Of a stretch of DNA of 64,000 nucleotides, positions 38,301 through 45,546 are shown in pieces. This DNA is from Acidobacteriota bacterium (lineage in GTDB: Bacteria > Acidobacteriota > Terriglobia > Bryobacterales > Bryobacteraceae): assembly GCA_018268935.1 (NCBI GenBank), contig JAFDVS010000009.1, forward strand, positions 125,307-189,306. The letters run 5' to 3'. The notes under the pieces are model-generated. The model worked only from the letters and a program-made list of their open reading frames with translations, searched no databases and was not told the DNA's origin. The translations under genes were made by a program, and so were the position numbers. Numbering within the stretch: the stretch's first letter is position 1; each line of letters begins with the position of its first letter.

Positions 38301-39731
38301 CGCATTGGCGCCGATACTGGCGCTGGTGGGCGCGATGGAGTAGGCGCATGCGCCGGCACCCTGCACTACGGTGAACGTGCTGCCGGCGATGGTGGCCGTG
38401 CCGGTGCGCGAGGCGCCTGTGTTGGCAGCTACGCGGAGGACAGTGCGTCCGTTGCCTGTGCCTTCACTGCCGGAAGGGACGCTGATCCAGGCAGCATTGC
38501 TGACGGCTGTCCATCGGCATCCGGCAGTTGTGGTCACGTTGACATCGATGTCTCCGCCAAAAGGGGCAAATGCCGCGCTCGATGGCGAGATGGCGTAGGT
38601 GCAGGCGGTGCCTGCTTGCGTGAGGGTGAACGTGCGGCCGGCAATGGTGATGGCGCCGGTTCGCGACGCACCGGTGTTTGCTGCCGCGCTATAGTGCACG
38701 GCGCCGTTTCCATTACCGGAACTTCCGGAGGTGATGGAGATCCAATTCGCCGTGCTCGATGCGGTCCACGTGCAGCCGGGGATTACGCTGACCGAGACCT
38801 CACCTGTGCCACCGGTTGCCGCGACACTGGCGGAGGATGGCGAGATGGTGTAGGTGCAGGCCACAGTGCCGCTGGTCTGGGTTACGGTGACAGTCAATCC
38901 GGCCACCGTCATGGTTCCCGTGCGTGTGGCTCCGGTATTTGGCGTGACGGCGAAATCGACTCTCGCCGCATCACGGGCGGTGATGGTGATCCAGTTCGTG
39001 TTGCTCGCCGCGGTCCACGCGCAGCCTCCCTGGGCATACACAAACACGGCGCCCGGTCCACCGGCGCCCGCCATCGGGATCGTGTCGGGCTCCACTGACT
39101 GGCTACAGAATGAGGAGCTACCCAAGTCTATTTGTGCAGTGATGGAACCTGCGTTGTCTTCATAGGCGCCGGGATAGCCGACCACATAAGCACCATCCGC
39201 AAAGCCAAGAAATAGGCGGGTGGCGGTGGCCGGGATGTGGAACTGTTGCACCACGCCCGCGGTTGTTTTGCCATCACCGATGAAGAAGGTTTGCCGCAGC
39301 AGCGGCGAGTAGGCCGTTGCATTGTCATTCGTAGTGAAGTTCACGATAGCGGGTGCAGGGTCGTTAGGAGTGGAGTCGTCGAGGAACACACCAACGAGGA
39401 AGAGCGTCTTCGTGTCATGGCGGATGCCGGAAATTCCCTGAAAGGAGTTGATGTTGGTCTGCGTTCGGCCAAGACATACTCCGCCCTCGGCATTGTGCGA
39501 AGGGTCAGTCTGCGTACAGCCCACCGTTCCCGTGGTTTCCAGGATCTGGAGCGTCTTGTTGGGCCCGGCCGGGAACCGCACATACTGCGGTAAGACGCCG
39601 TTGAAGGGTGTCGAACGACCGGCTGTGTAGATATTTGCTTTGGCGTCCACTTTGACGCCGATGGCCGCAACTGCGGGGCCTTGCCAGAGAGGTAGGGTCA
39701 CGCAGATCGCGGCGAAATGTGCGCGCTGCAT
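35364..39731 (-). CDS. Giant exported BACON-repeat/TIGR03437 protein with degenerate peptidase-like region
   Basis: 1455 residues from the ATG at 39731, chosen for the signal peptide MQRAHFAAICVTLPLWQ...AVA; a start 26 codons upstream is unconvincing. Residues about 210-550 hold four BACON-type repeats (CxYxI-P-SA-A, C-WTA-S-WI-I, NTGASRTG, IAGxTFTLTQ). Next comes the Solibacter C-terminal-type domain TIGR03437 (GVINDADLTPAFAPGSII, PYEIPAKQVQLRVR, FAEGLG). At about 1040-1070, GHMVLHAVLN plus WMQEAVAVLYEEE has the spacing of an HExxH...E gluzincin, but the catalytic Glu is Met. A beta-rich C-terminus follows. It diverges from the sigma-factor gene. Probably a surface protein with adhesion or carbohydrate-binding modules; no ligand known. 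Confidence 0.82.
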   Translation of the reverse strand: MQRAHFAAICVTLPLWQGPAVAAIGVKVDAKANIYTAGRSTPFNGVLPQYVRFPAGPNKTLQILETTGTVGCTQTDPSHNAEGGVCLGRTQTNINSFQGISGIRHDTKTLFLVGVFLDDSTPNDPAPAIVNFTTNDNATAYSPLLRQTFFIGDGKTTAGVVQQFHIPATATRLFLGFADGAYVVGYPGAYEDNAGSITAQIDLGSSSFCSQSVEPDTIPMAGAGGPGAVFVYAQGGCAWTAASNTNWITITARDAARVDFAVTPNTGATRTGTMTVAGLTVTVTQTSGTVACTYTISPSSASVAATGGTGEVSVSVIPGCTWTASSTANWISITSGSSGNGNGAVHYSAAANTGASRTGAITIAGRTFTLTQAGTACTYAISPSSAAFAPFGGDIDVNVTTTAGCRWTAVSNAAWISVPSGSEGTGNGRTVLRVAANTGASRTGTATIAGSTFTVVQGAGACAYSIAPTSASIGANASRGEVRVTTGASCTWTASSAVSWIEIASGLSGSGAGSVTYAVAVNPAEMQRVGALTIAGQRFTLTQAAAPTAGREPPEIASGGVINDADLTPAFAPGSIIRIFGEYLYRGFHDFSDPPYPDTWDGLSVEIVDGAIVTKAPLILVSQWEIVAQLPYEIPAKQVQLRVRNSTGVSNAVAMDVWTSAPRIYTASGGKGAAFALNTAGQVTDASPARGGEPVMIFAEGLGAVRPAVRSGYPAGAEPFHDVVEQVAVQVGGKTADFRYAYLWPGLVGIYIVEFLLPADIPNGTPALSVTMGMRTSQSGVTLRTSSAWRDAATLTLNPQGGTASGGGVSITAAAGVFTERVEVRVQSGAGGIRLSGLPRGTEGPLRLALESSTTLDPTSTYVRMRTEEATPREAWFRGDVSGNRVTITLPARTGDAGKQARAADEAENLILELMLGIRTTTSSSGQFEILTSEGIGGAPTRAVLDSLDAAIRFARQQGLDTLVDRLLRSGPLLVQLEQSEKAPRAGLVEYFNDWSTGYLAEDASLDAGVLFDSPWNDGEYSIKVILKNYAECQPNFLAGHMVLHAVLNMAEPGGKPATGWLWMQEAVAVLYEEEAEQTSHINIRFPSYYSGLDAMPDDALDVGRGASAFLIMLRSGAGGQALVSNLFRNFRLLYDRPVLALRAALTPSGLETEWVKFIDRWSSRFNDYHFERFVPYQLQAGIGTTEQAVALYDLSAELAMFKFPSNLPADTRIFVELSSADEKPVAIVRRLEPRVSADKWEIPANSGRREIRDVNWKNGEMIFITVVQPRSGERNRTTSATIRVILESETKPPSAATPFTQAPDRVLFGFGVPMLCNGQRCGSGSYDTKQSQVSLQYIPGQMRFELNSDAVKVVARFEEWTRLASFTISYTRPLYQATERIDVELKNIPCVWNSDSHASCSVSRAAFNRADYVTRYELVQMDLAGNVVGRGTPDWNLVTQAFPIDLLFKHRTDP
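38095..39105 (-). repeat. Four tandem degenerate coding repeats (BACON modules)
   Basis: Inside the giant gene, four consecutive units of about 80-85 codons share the pattern Cys, S/T-x-S-SA, gap, GCxWTA-SN-A-WI-I, Asn-Thr-Gly-Ala-Ser-Arg-Thr-Gly, Ile-Ala-Gly-x-T-Phe-Thr-Leu/Val-Thr-Gln. Approximate boundaries only. The units have diverged at DNA level (third-base changes), so recent duplication is not indicated. Confidence 0.7.
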
Positions 39732-39804
39732 CTGCGCACCCCCGATCTGCCTGCCGCACTCCACTTCGAATGGGGTGTTCCGAGAGAAGTATAGACCTCT
39801 TCCG

Positions 39805-39829
39805 GACACAAGACAAGCCCATTTGTGTC
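39805..39829. promoter_or_regulatory. Inverted-repeat pair in divergent sigma-factor/BACON intergenic region
   Basis: In the 143-bp divergent gap, GACACAA (39805-39811) is mirrored by TTGTGTC (39823-39829). Next to each arm lies a second smaller pair, GACAA (39812-39816) and TTGTC (39832-39836). The symmetrical layout centred near 39818 resembles an operator for a dimeric regulator, or alternatively a hairpin. No known operator matches it that I recognise. Confidence 0.4.
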
Positions 39830-39874
39830 GTTTGTCGATGTGCGCGAATTGTTATGCTCATAGGACCGATTCCG

Positions 39875-40393
39875 ATGGAATCACAAACGGCTGAGATCTA
39901 CGGGGAGTTGCGGCGGATTGCCGCGATTCATCTGAGCCGCTCCGTGCACAAGCCCAGCCTTGAGCCGACACAGTTGGTTCACGAAGCATGGCTGCGGCTG
40001 GCGCACCGTGGCTACAAGAGCCGTACGCACTTTTTGGCGCTGGCTTCGCGGACGATGCGGATGGTGCTGATTGATGCGATCCGCGCGCGCACCGCGGCCA
40101 AACGACACGGGCAACTGGAGCGGCTGGAGATCGCTCCCGGATTCGAACTGGCCTGTCCTGAACTTCCATTGTCCACGGATCAACTGCTGGAACTGGATCG
40201 GGCACTGGATGAGCTCGGCGCGCAAGACGAACGCAAGGCGAAGGTCATTGAAATGCACTTCTTCGGCGGGCTGGAGTTTCAGGAAATCGCCGAGGCTCTG
40301 GAAATTTCTCTCTCCACGGTGAAACGCGACTGGCAGTTTTCACGAGCTTGGTTATATACAAGATTGAACGGATTGCCGGGCAATGAGCCGTGA
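39875..40393 (+). CDS. ECF-type RNA polymerase sigma factor
   Basis: 172 residues from the ATG at 39875, with AGGA 9 bp upstream; two earlier in-frame ATGs are weaker. Region 2 is seen in LVHEAWLRLAHR and HFLALASRTMRMVLIDAIRAR, and region 4 in KVIEMHFFGGLEFQEIAEALE with LSTVKRDWQFSRAWLY (shown in parts). This is the acidobacterial/planctomycete class of ECF sigma factors (TIGR02999-like) that is often next to a Ser/Thr kinase. No anti-sigma gene is adjacent; the overlapping kinase (11 bp) is the likely regulator. It may control the divergent giant gene and itself. Confidence 0.88.
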   Translation: MESQTAEIYGELRRIAAIHLSRSVHKPSLEPTQLVHEAWLRLAHRGYKSRTHFLALASRTMRMVLIDAIRARTAAKRHGQLERLEIAPGFELACPELPLSTDQLLELDRALDELGAQDERKAKVIEMHFFGGLEFQEIAEALEISLSTVKRDWQFSRAWLYTRLNGLPGNEP

Positions 40394-42542
40394 CATCTCC
40401 ATCCAGGAACTGGAACAGATCTACAACTCCGCGAGCGAACTGAGCGGGGACGGACGGACTCAGTATCTGGACGCAGTCTGCGCGGGACGGCCGGAAACGC
40501 GGCAGCAGGTGGAGGAGATGCTCGCCGCCGATCAAGGCTTCCTGTCAGAGAGCATTCTGCACCGTTCTCTTCGCGCGGAACCCGAAGTGATTGGGCGATG
40601 GCGCGTTCGGTCGAAGCTTGGCGAAGGCGGTTTGGGTCTGGTGTATCGCGCCGATACGTCGGAGGACGGCGTGACACTGGAAGCGGCGGTGAAGATTCTA
40701 CGGCCGGGATTTGAAGAGGGCTTCTTCCGGGGGCGCTTTCAGCAGGAGCGGCAAATCCTGGCCGGGCTGACGCATTCGGGCATTGCCCGATTCATTGACT
40801 GCGGCGCGGATTCGGCCGGCCGGTCGTTCCTTGCAATGGAGTTTGTCGATGGGCAACCGCTCACTTCCTATTTAGAAAGTGGCGCCGTGTCCCTGCAGCG
40901 GAAGATCGAATGGTTCAGCGGCATCGCCGAAGCAGTGCAGTATCTCCACTCGCGCCTCATCGTGCATGGCGATCTTAAACCTGGGAACGTGATGGTGACG
41001 CCGGAGGGTGCAACCAAGCTGCTTGACTTCGGCACGGCGCGACTGTTGGAAGGCGGGCCAACGTCTGAACTGACGCGGCTGATGCTGACACCGAACTACG
41101 CCAGTCCGGAGCAGAAGCGTGGAGAAGGCCCATCGGTGGCCGGCGATATCTACTCGCTGGGCAAACTGCTTCAGGAGATGCTGGGCGAGCAAGGGGATTC
41201 GGATGTGCAGGCGATTGTCCGGCGCTGCCTGGCAGAGGAGCCCAACGCGCGTTATGCCTCGGCGGGAAGCTTGATTGAAGATCTGCACCGGTGGCGCACC
41301 GGGTATCCGGTACACGCCCGCCGGCAAACCATGCTCTACGCGCTGAGCCGGTTCACACGCCGTAATTGGCCGATAGCAGGGCTTGCTGTCCTGTTGCTGG
41401 TGTCGCTCGGCTTCGGGTGGTGGAACTCACAGCGCAATGCGGAACAGACGCTGCGGATGGCGTTGGAGGCACGCCGTCAGGCAACACTGGCGCGTACGCA
41501 TGCCTCGGAAAGCGATCAACAACGGCAGCGCGCCGAGAATGCGACACGCCAAGCAAGCGAAAATGCTTCGCGCTACAGACATCTGCTGCGGCAGATGTTG
41601 GAGGAAGACGAGTCCACTGACTCGCTGATGGCTGGTGGCGTTGTCCCGATGGAGCGCGGCTACCGGGTTCTGATCAGCGAGTTGGAAAAAGAGACCGGGC
41701 CGTCGTCGCCGGCGGACCTGGCGGTGGCCTGGCGGAGGCTGGGATCTTTGTTGTGCCACAAGGGGGACTACGTTTCCGGTCTCGACGCGATTTCGCGGGG
41801 AATTCGCTTGGCCTCGCAGTGGCGGGCGCGGCAGCCTTCGGCGGAGTCGCGGGCACTGGAGATTGTCAGCCACCTGGCGATGATGAAGATGCATCGGACG
41901 CGCCGCGATGAGGCAGGTGTGAGAGGAGAGGCTGCGGCAGCGGTCGGCTTGTTTAATCAACTTCCGGCGGGGGAGAAGGCAGTGATGACACGACGGCATT
42001 CCCTGCAATCCGCCCGTGTGCTGGCGGTGGATTCCGTCAACAGCCTGGACGGGAAACTGGCATTGCTCCGCGATGCGGCCAGGGACGCGCCGCGCGGCAT
42101 TTCCGGGGTTGCCGTGCGCGCGGAAGCGGTGTCGCGCATCATTCTCATCCACTCGATGCTGGGCGAGAATGAGAAGCTAGCGCCCTATTGCCGCGAGGCT
42201 GACGAACTCTTGATCTGGCAGCCGCAGGTGCGCCGGGCGTGCGGGCGGCCCGCGTCGGAGATGATGCGTTCCCCGGCCATCCGAGTCATGCTTCGCGCGC
42301 TCAACGACGACAATCAGGGACACCTCTGGAAGCTCTACGTAGGAGGGCTCTACCTGAACATCGCGCAACAAATGTGGATGTTTGGCGCCGCAAGGGATGC
42401 GCTGCACGCATTTCGATTGGCGGAGTTGGCCCTGCGCGAAGCCGCCGCCAGCGACCCTGACGGTCCTGGTGTTCGGGAACTGCGCGATCGGATTGAAGCG
42501 GCGCGGAAGCCGGGGCGCGGTCAACAGGACGCAGGGCGTTAA
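40383..42542 (+). CDS. Membrane-anchored serine/threonine protein kinase
   Basis: 719 residues. Kinase domain about 70-300: GEGGLGLVYRA (P-loop), Lys104 in AAVKIL, HGDLKPGN at 195-202, with Gly where most Ser/Thr kinases have Arg (a non-RD kinase), and DFGTA at 215 with TPNYASPE as the activation segment end. A membrane helix (IAGLAVLLLVSLGFGWW, about 331-347) follows, then a Gln/Arg/Ala-rich coiled coil (about 350-410) and a long helical C-terminus with TPR-like pairs. Starts inside the sigma-factor gene, 11 bp before its stop, so expression is coupled. The probable role is phosphorylating and controlling the sigma factor. Confidence 0.92.
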   Translation: MSRDISIQELEQIYNSASELSGDGRTQYLDAVCAGRPETRQQVEEMLAADQGFLSESILHRSLRAEPEVIGRWRVRSKLGEGGLGLVYRADTSEDGVTLEAAVKILRPGFEEGFFRGRFQQERQILAGLTHSGIARFIDCGADSAGRSFLAMEFVDGQPLTSYLESGAVSLQRKIEWFSGIAEAVQYLHSRLIVHGDLKPGNVMVTPEGATKLLDFGTARLLEGGPTSELTRLMLTPNYASPEQKRGEGPSVAGDIYSLGKLLQEMLGEQGDSDVQAIVRRCLAEEPNARYASAGSLIEDLHRWRTGYPVHARRQTMLYALSRFTRRNWPIAGLAVLLLVSLGFGWWNSQRNAEQTLRMALEARRQATLARTHASESDQQRQRAENATRQASENASRYRHLLRQMLEEDESTDSLMAGGVVPMERGYRVLISELEKETGPSSPADLAVAWRRLGSLLCHKGDYVSGLDAISRGIRLASQWRARQPSAESRALEIVSHLAMMKMHRTRRDEAGVRGEAAAAVGLFNQLPAGEKAVMTRRHSLQSARVLAVDSVNSLDGKLALLRDAARDAPRGISGVAVRAEAVSRIILIHSMLGENEKLAPYCREADELLIWQPQVRRACGRPASEMMRSPAIRVMLRALNDDNQGHLWKLYVGGLYLNIAQQMWMFGAARDALHAFRLAELALREAAASDPDGPGVRELRDRIEAARKPGRGQQDAGR

Positions 42543-44011
42543 GAAAACCGCAGGGCGAACAGATCCGCATCCTTCAATTCGACGCGGAGCCGCACGGCGC
42601 GTCCCTGGTGGGCTTGCAGGCTGGGATTGCCTTTCCACGTTGCGGCGAGCTCGAGAGAATCACCAAAGAGTACATGGGAATCTTCCAGGCGTAGGCCGGG
42701 CAAGGGAGCGCCGGTGGAATCCTGCAATTCGGCGCGCAAACCGCCGCCTCCGGAAGTGGAAACATTCAGCAGGAGTTTTGTTCCGGTGAAGGTGAAGGGC
42801 TTCGTGAGCAACTCTCCACCATCGAGCGAGGCGTTGATGGAGGCGAAGCCGTCGATGCGGAGGGAATAGCGGCGGAGCCTGCTGCTGTGGCCGGTGAAGT
42901 AGCTCTCGGTGGCGTAGAGTGACAGCTCACGCGCTTCGTCGGCGCGGGGTGAAGTGGTTTCCACGACATGCCAGGCAAGGTAGTTGTCGCCGTAAGTCCA
43001 GTTGTCGCGGGTGCGCAGGCCGGGGCGCAAGAAGGCTTCGTTCCAGCGGTGGAAGCTGCGGCCGTCGCGGCTGGACATGAACAATGCGTCGGTGACCGCG
43101 CTTCCGTAGCGCAGATTGGTTTGCGAGCGCTGCCGACGCAATTCGGCTTCGGGCAGTGCCGCGGTGGAGGGGATCCATCCGCGGTCTGTATAGCGTGATG
43201 GAAAGCCGATGAGCAGATGAGGAGCGCGGTAGTAGGGGCGGATCTGGTTTGTGTACAACTGCTCGTCCGGCGCGCCGGGGTAATCGAGCCATTCCGGCTT
43301 TGTCCAATGCAGGAAGTCATCGGAGAGCGCGGTCTTGATGCCGCGTTTGCCCTCGTGGAAGTCGCGGAGGTAGACGCGATACTTTGCTATGCCGGCGTCC
43401 CAGAAAGTGATGTTCTGCGTGTCAAAGGCGCCTTCTGTGATGACGGGTTCCTTTGCGCTGAGTTCCCACTGGATACCGTCATTCGAATGAAACGCGTAGA
43501 GACCCCGCGGTTTGCGGCCGAAGCCGATGGCGCGATACTTCACCTTGCCGGTGGGATCGAGGAACGGGGAGAAATCATGGCATTCGGCGCCATTGACCTG
43601 ATCGAGAAGGAGGTTGTTGTGCTTGGATCCCTGAAACTCAACGAGGCCGAGATCCGGTTTGGTCCAGTGGATGCCGTCGGTGCTTTCCGCGTAGGCGATG
43701 CGTACGGGCCGGGGCGTTTTGCCGTAGGGGTCGAGATGCCAGGCCTTGTAGTACATCCGATAGATACGGCCATCCTGGAAGACGGTGTGGTAGCCGGTGC
43801 CGCTTCCTTCCCAAGGCGCGTCGTGTTCCAGCGCGATGTTCTCTCGTGAAGGATGGTGCAGGCGCATGGACGCGGCGCCGCTCAGGCGCTCGACCAGGAA
43901 GCGGTCGGCCATCAGTTCGAGGCGAGAGCCGATGGCGGCTGGCGGCGAAGGCTGTGCGGCGAGTGCCGCGGGCAGGGCGAGAAGGGTGCGCCGTGAAATC
44001 ATCCTCATCAT
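42539..44011 (-). CDS. Exported beta-propeller glycosidase-like protein
   Basis: 490 residues from the ATG at 44011 (MMRMISRRTLLALPAALAAQP, a Tat-like signal); a longer start at 44077 would overlap the divergent sulfatase. The body shows repeated blades of the five-bladed propeller type: RIAYAESTDGIHWTKPDLGL, ALSDDFLHWTKPEWLDYPG, and AFHSNDGIQWELSAKEP. This layout is that of GH32/43/130-like clans, but I cannot assign a family or catalytic residues with certainty. The C-terminal ~130 residues look like a beta-sandwich. Sulfatases next to it suggest sugar degradation. Stop shares TTAA with the kinase gene. Confidence 0.72.
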   Translation of the reverse strand: MMRMISRRTLLALPAALAAQPSPPAAIGSRLELMADRFLVERLSGAASMRLHHPSRENIALEHDAPWEGSGTGYHTVFQDGRIYRMYYKAWHLDPYGKTPRPVRIAYAESTDGIHWTKPDLGLVEFQGSKHNNLLLDQVNGAECHDFSPFLDPTGKVKYRAIGFGRKPRGLYAFHSNDGIQWELSAKEPVITEGAFDTQNITFWDAGIAKYRVYLRDFHEGKRGIKTALSDDFLHWTKPEWLDYPGAPDEQLYTNQIRPYYRAPHLLIGFPSRYTDRGWIPSTAALPEAELRRQRSQTNLRYGSAVTDALFMSSRDGRSFHRWNEAFLRPGLRTRDNWTYGDNYLAWHVVETTSPRADEARELSLYATESYFTGHSSRLRRYSLRIDGFASINASLDGGELLTKPFTFTGTKLLLNVSTSGGGGLRAELQDSTGAPLPGLRLEDSHVLFGDSLELAATWKGNPSLQAHQGRAVRLRVELKDADLFALRFS

Positions 44012-44062
44012 GGTATCGCCGCGTTCCGCCTCCGGTACACTGGTGCTGATCGGACAAATTTC

Positions 44063-45544
44063 ATGACTCGCCGCCAACTCCTGTCGACGCTTGCGGCCCC
44101 CGCCGCACTATCCGCACAGACTCGCAAGCGCCGCAACGTAATCTTCATCCTGGTGGATGATCACCGCTATGACGCGATGGGGTTTCTGAAAGGCCAGGAA
44201 TGGCTGGAAACGCCCAACATGGATCGCATGTCGCGTGAGGGCTTGCATTTCAAGAATGCGTTCGTTACCACGGCACTGTGCTCGCCGAGCCGGGCTTCGA
44301 TTCTCACCGGGGTCTACGCGCACAAACACCGCATAGTCGATAACAATACAGCCATTCCGAAAGGGACCACATTCTTTCCCGCGCACCTGGCGAAGGCGGG
44401 TTACAAGACCGGGTTCTTCGGCAAGTGGCATATGGGTGCGGATAGTGATGCTCCACAGCCCGGCTTCACGAAGTGGGTGAGCTTCCGCGGGCAGGGGACA
44501 TATCTTCCGTCGCGGCTGACGATCAACGTAGATGGCAAGAGTGTTCCGCAGAAGGGCTACATTACCGATGAATTGACGGACTACGCACTGGAGTGGTTGC
44601 GCTCGCTGCCAAAGGAGCAGCCGTATTTTCTATACCTTTCGCACAAGGCGGTGCATGCCGAGTTCACTCCCGCCGAGCGTCACAAGGGCAAGTACAAAGA
44701 CGCGAAATTTGTTTTTCCGAAGACAATGGCTGCAAGTGGGGAGTATGCGCAGCACCGGCCGATGTGGGTGCAGAACCAGCGTAATTCGTGGCATGGAGTG
44801 GAGTATCCGTATCATTCCGAACTGGACATCGCCGATTACTATAAGCAGTACGCGGAGACGCTGATGGCGGTGGATGAAAGCATCGGGCGAATCTTTGAAG
44901 AACTAAAGCAGCGCGGCCAACTCGATTCGACGCTGGTGATTTACATGGGGGACAACGGGTTTGCTTTCGGCGAGCATGGGCTGATCGACAAACGCACGGC
45001 GTATGAGGAGTCGATGCGGGTTCCGATGCTGGCACGCTGTCCGGAGTTATTCAGCGGCGGCCGCACCGTGAATGAAGTGGTGGCGAACCTCGACATCATG
45101 CCAACGGTGCTGGATGCCGCGGGAGTGCCTTCGCCCAAGGGGTTGGATGGCGCGAGCTTTCTGCCTCTGGCGCAAGGCAAGCCTGGCGCATGGCGGAAGG
45201 AATTGCTGTACGAGTACTACTGGGAGCGCAACTTTCCGCAAACACCAACCATTCATGCGCTGCGGTCGGAACGCTACAAGTTCATCCGCTATCACGGCAT
45301 TTGGGATACCGACGAGTTATACGATCTGCAGGAAGATCCGATTGAGGCGAAGAACCTCATCTTCAGTCCTGAGCATCAGAAGATCGCGACGGAGATGCGC
45401 AGCCGGTTGTTCGAGATTCTGGAGCAGACGGGTGGAAACAATATGCCTTTGTGGCCGGATAAGGGAGCGACGATGAATCGCCGCAGCCCGTCGCGGAGTA
45501 AGGCCGCCGAATTCCCCGCGGAACTGGAACGGAAGGATCGTTAG
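44063..45544 (+). CDS. Exported sulfatase
   Basis: 493 residues. The N-terminus MTRRQLLSTLAAPAALSAQ is a Tat-like signal. Domain features: IFILVDDHRYD (Ca-binding Asp pair), Cys73 in CSPSRAS as the formylglycine site, GYKTGFFGKWHMG, and YMGDNGFAFGEHGLIDKRTAYE. The pattern is close to arylsulfatase/iduronate- or N-sulfoglucosamine-type enzymes of glycan breakdown. The last ~40 residues are charged and of unknown use. It starts about 50 bp from the divergent propeller gene and is followed after 2 bp by another sulfatase gene, so the two are in one operon. Confidence 0.92.
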   Translation: MTRRQLLSTLAAPAALSAQTRKRRNVIFILVDDHRYDAMGFLKGQEWLETPNMDRMSREGLHFKNAFVTTALCSPSRASILTGVYAHKHRIVDNNTAIPKGTTFFPAHLAKAGYKTGFFGKWHMGADSDAPQPGFTKWVSFRGQGTYLPSRLTINVDGKSVPQKGYITDELTDYALEWLRSLPKEQPYFLYLSHKAVHAEFTPAERHKGKYKDAKFVFPKTMAASGEYAQHRPMWVQNQRNSWHGVEYPYHSELDIADYYKQYAETLMAVDESIGRIFEELKQRGQLDSTLVIYMGDNGFAFGEHGLIDKRTAYEESMRVPMLARCPELFSGGRTVNEVVANLDIMPTVLDAAGVPSPKGLDGASFLPLAQGKPGAWRKELLYEYYWERNFPQTPTIHALRSERYKFIRYHGIWDTDELYDLQEDPIEAKNLIFSPEHQKIATEMRSRLFEILEQTGGNNMPLWPDKGATMNRRSPSRSKAAEFPAELERKDR

Positions 45545-45546
45545 AG

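Noticed and set aside
38095..39105. Regular repeat spacing that might suggest a CRISPR array
   Set aside because: Units are ~250 bp, in frame, diverged and encode BACON modules; there are no short identical repeats with unique spacers.
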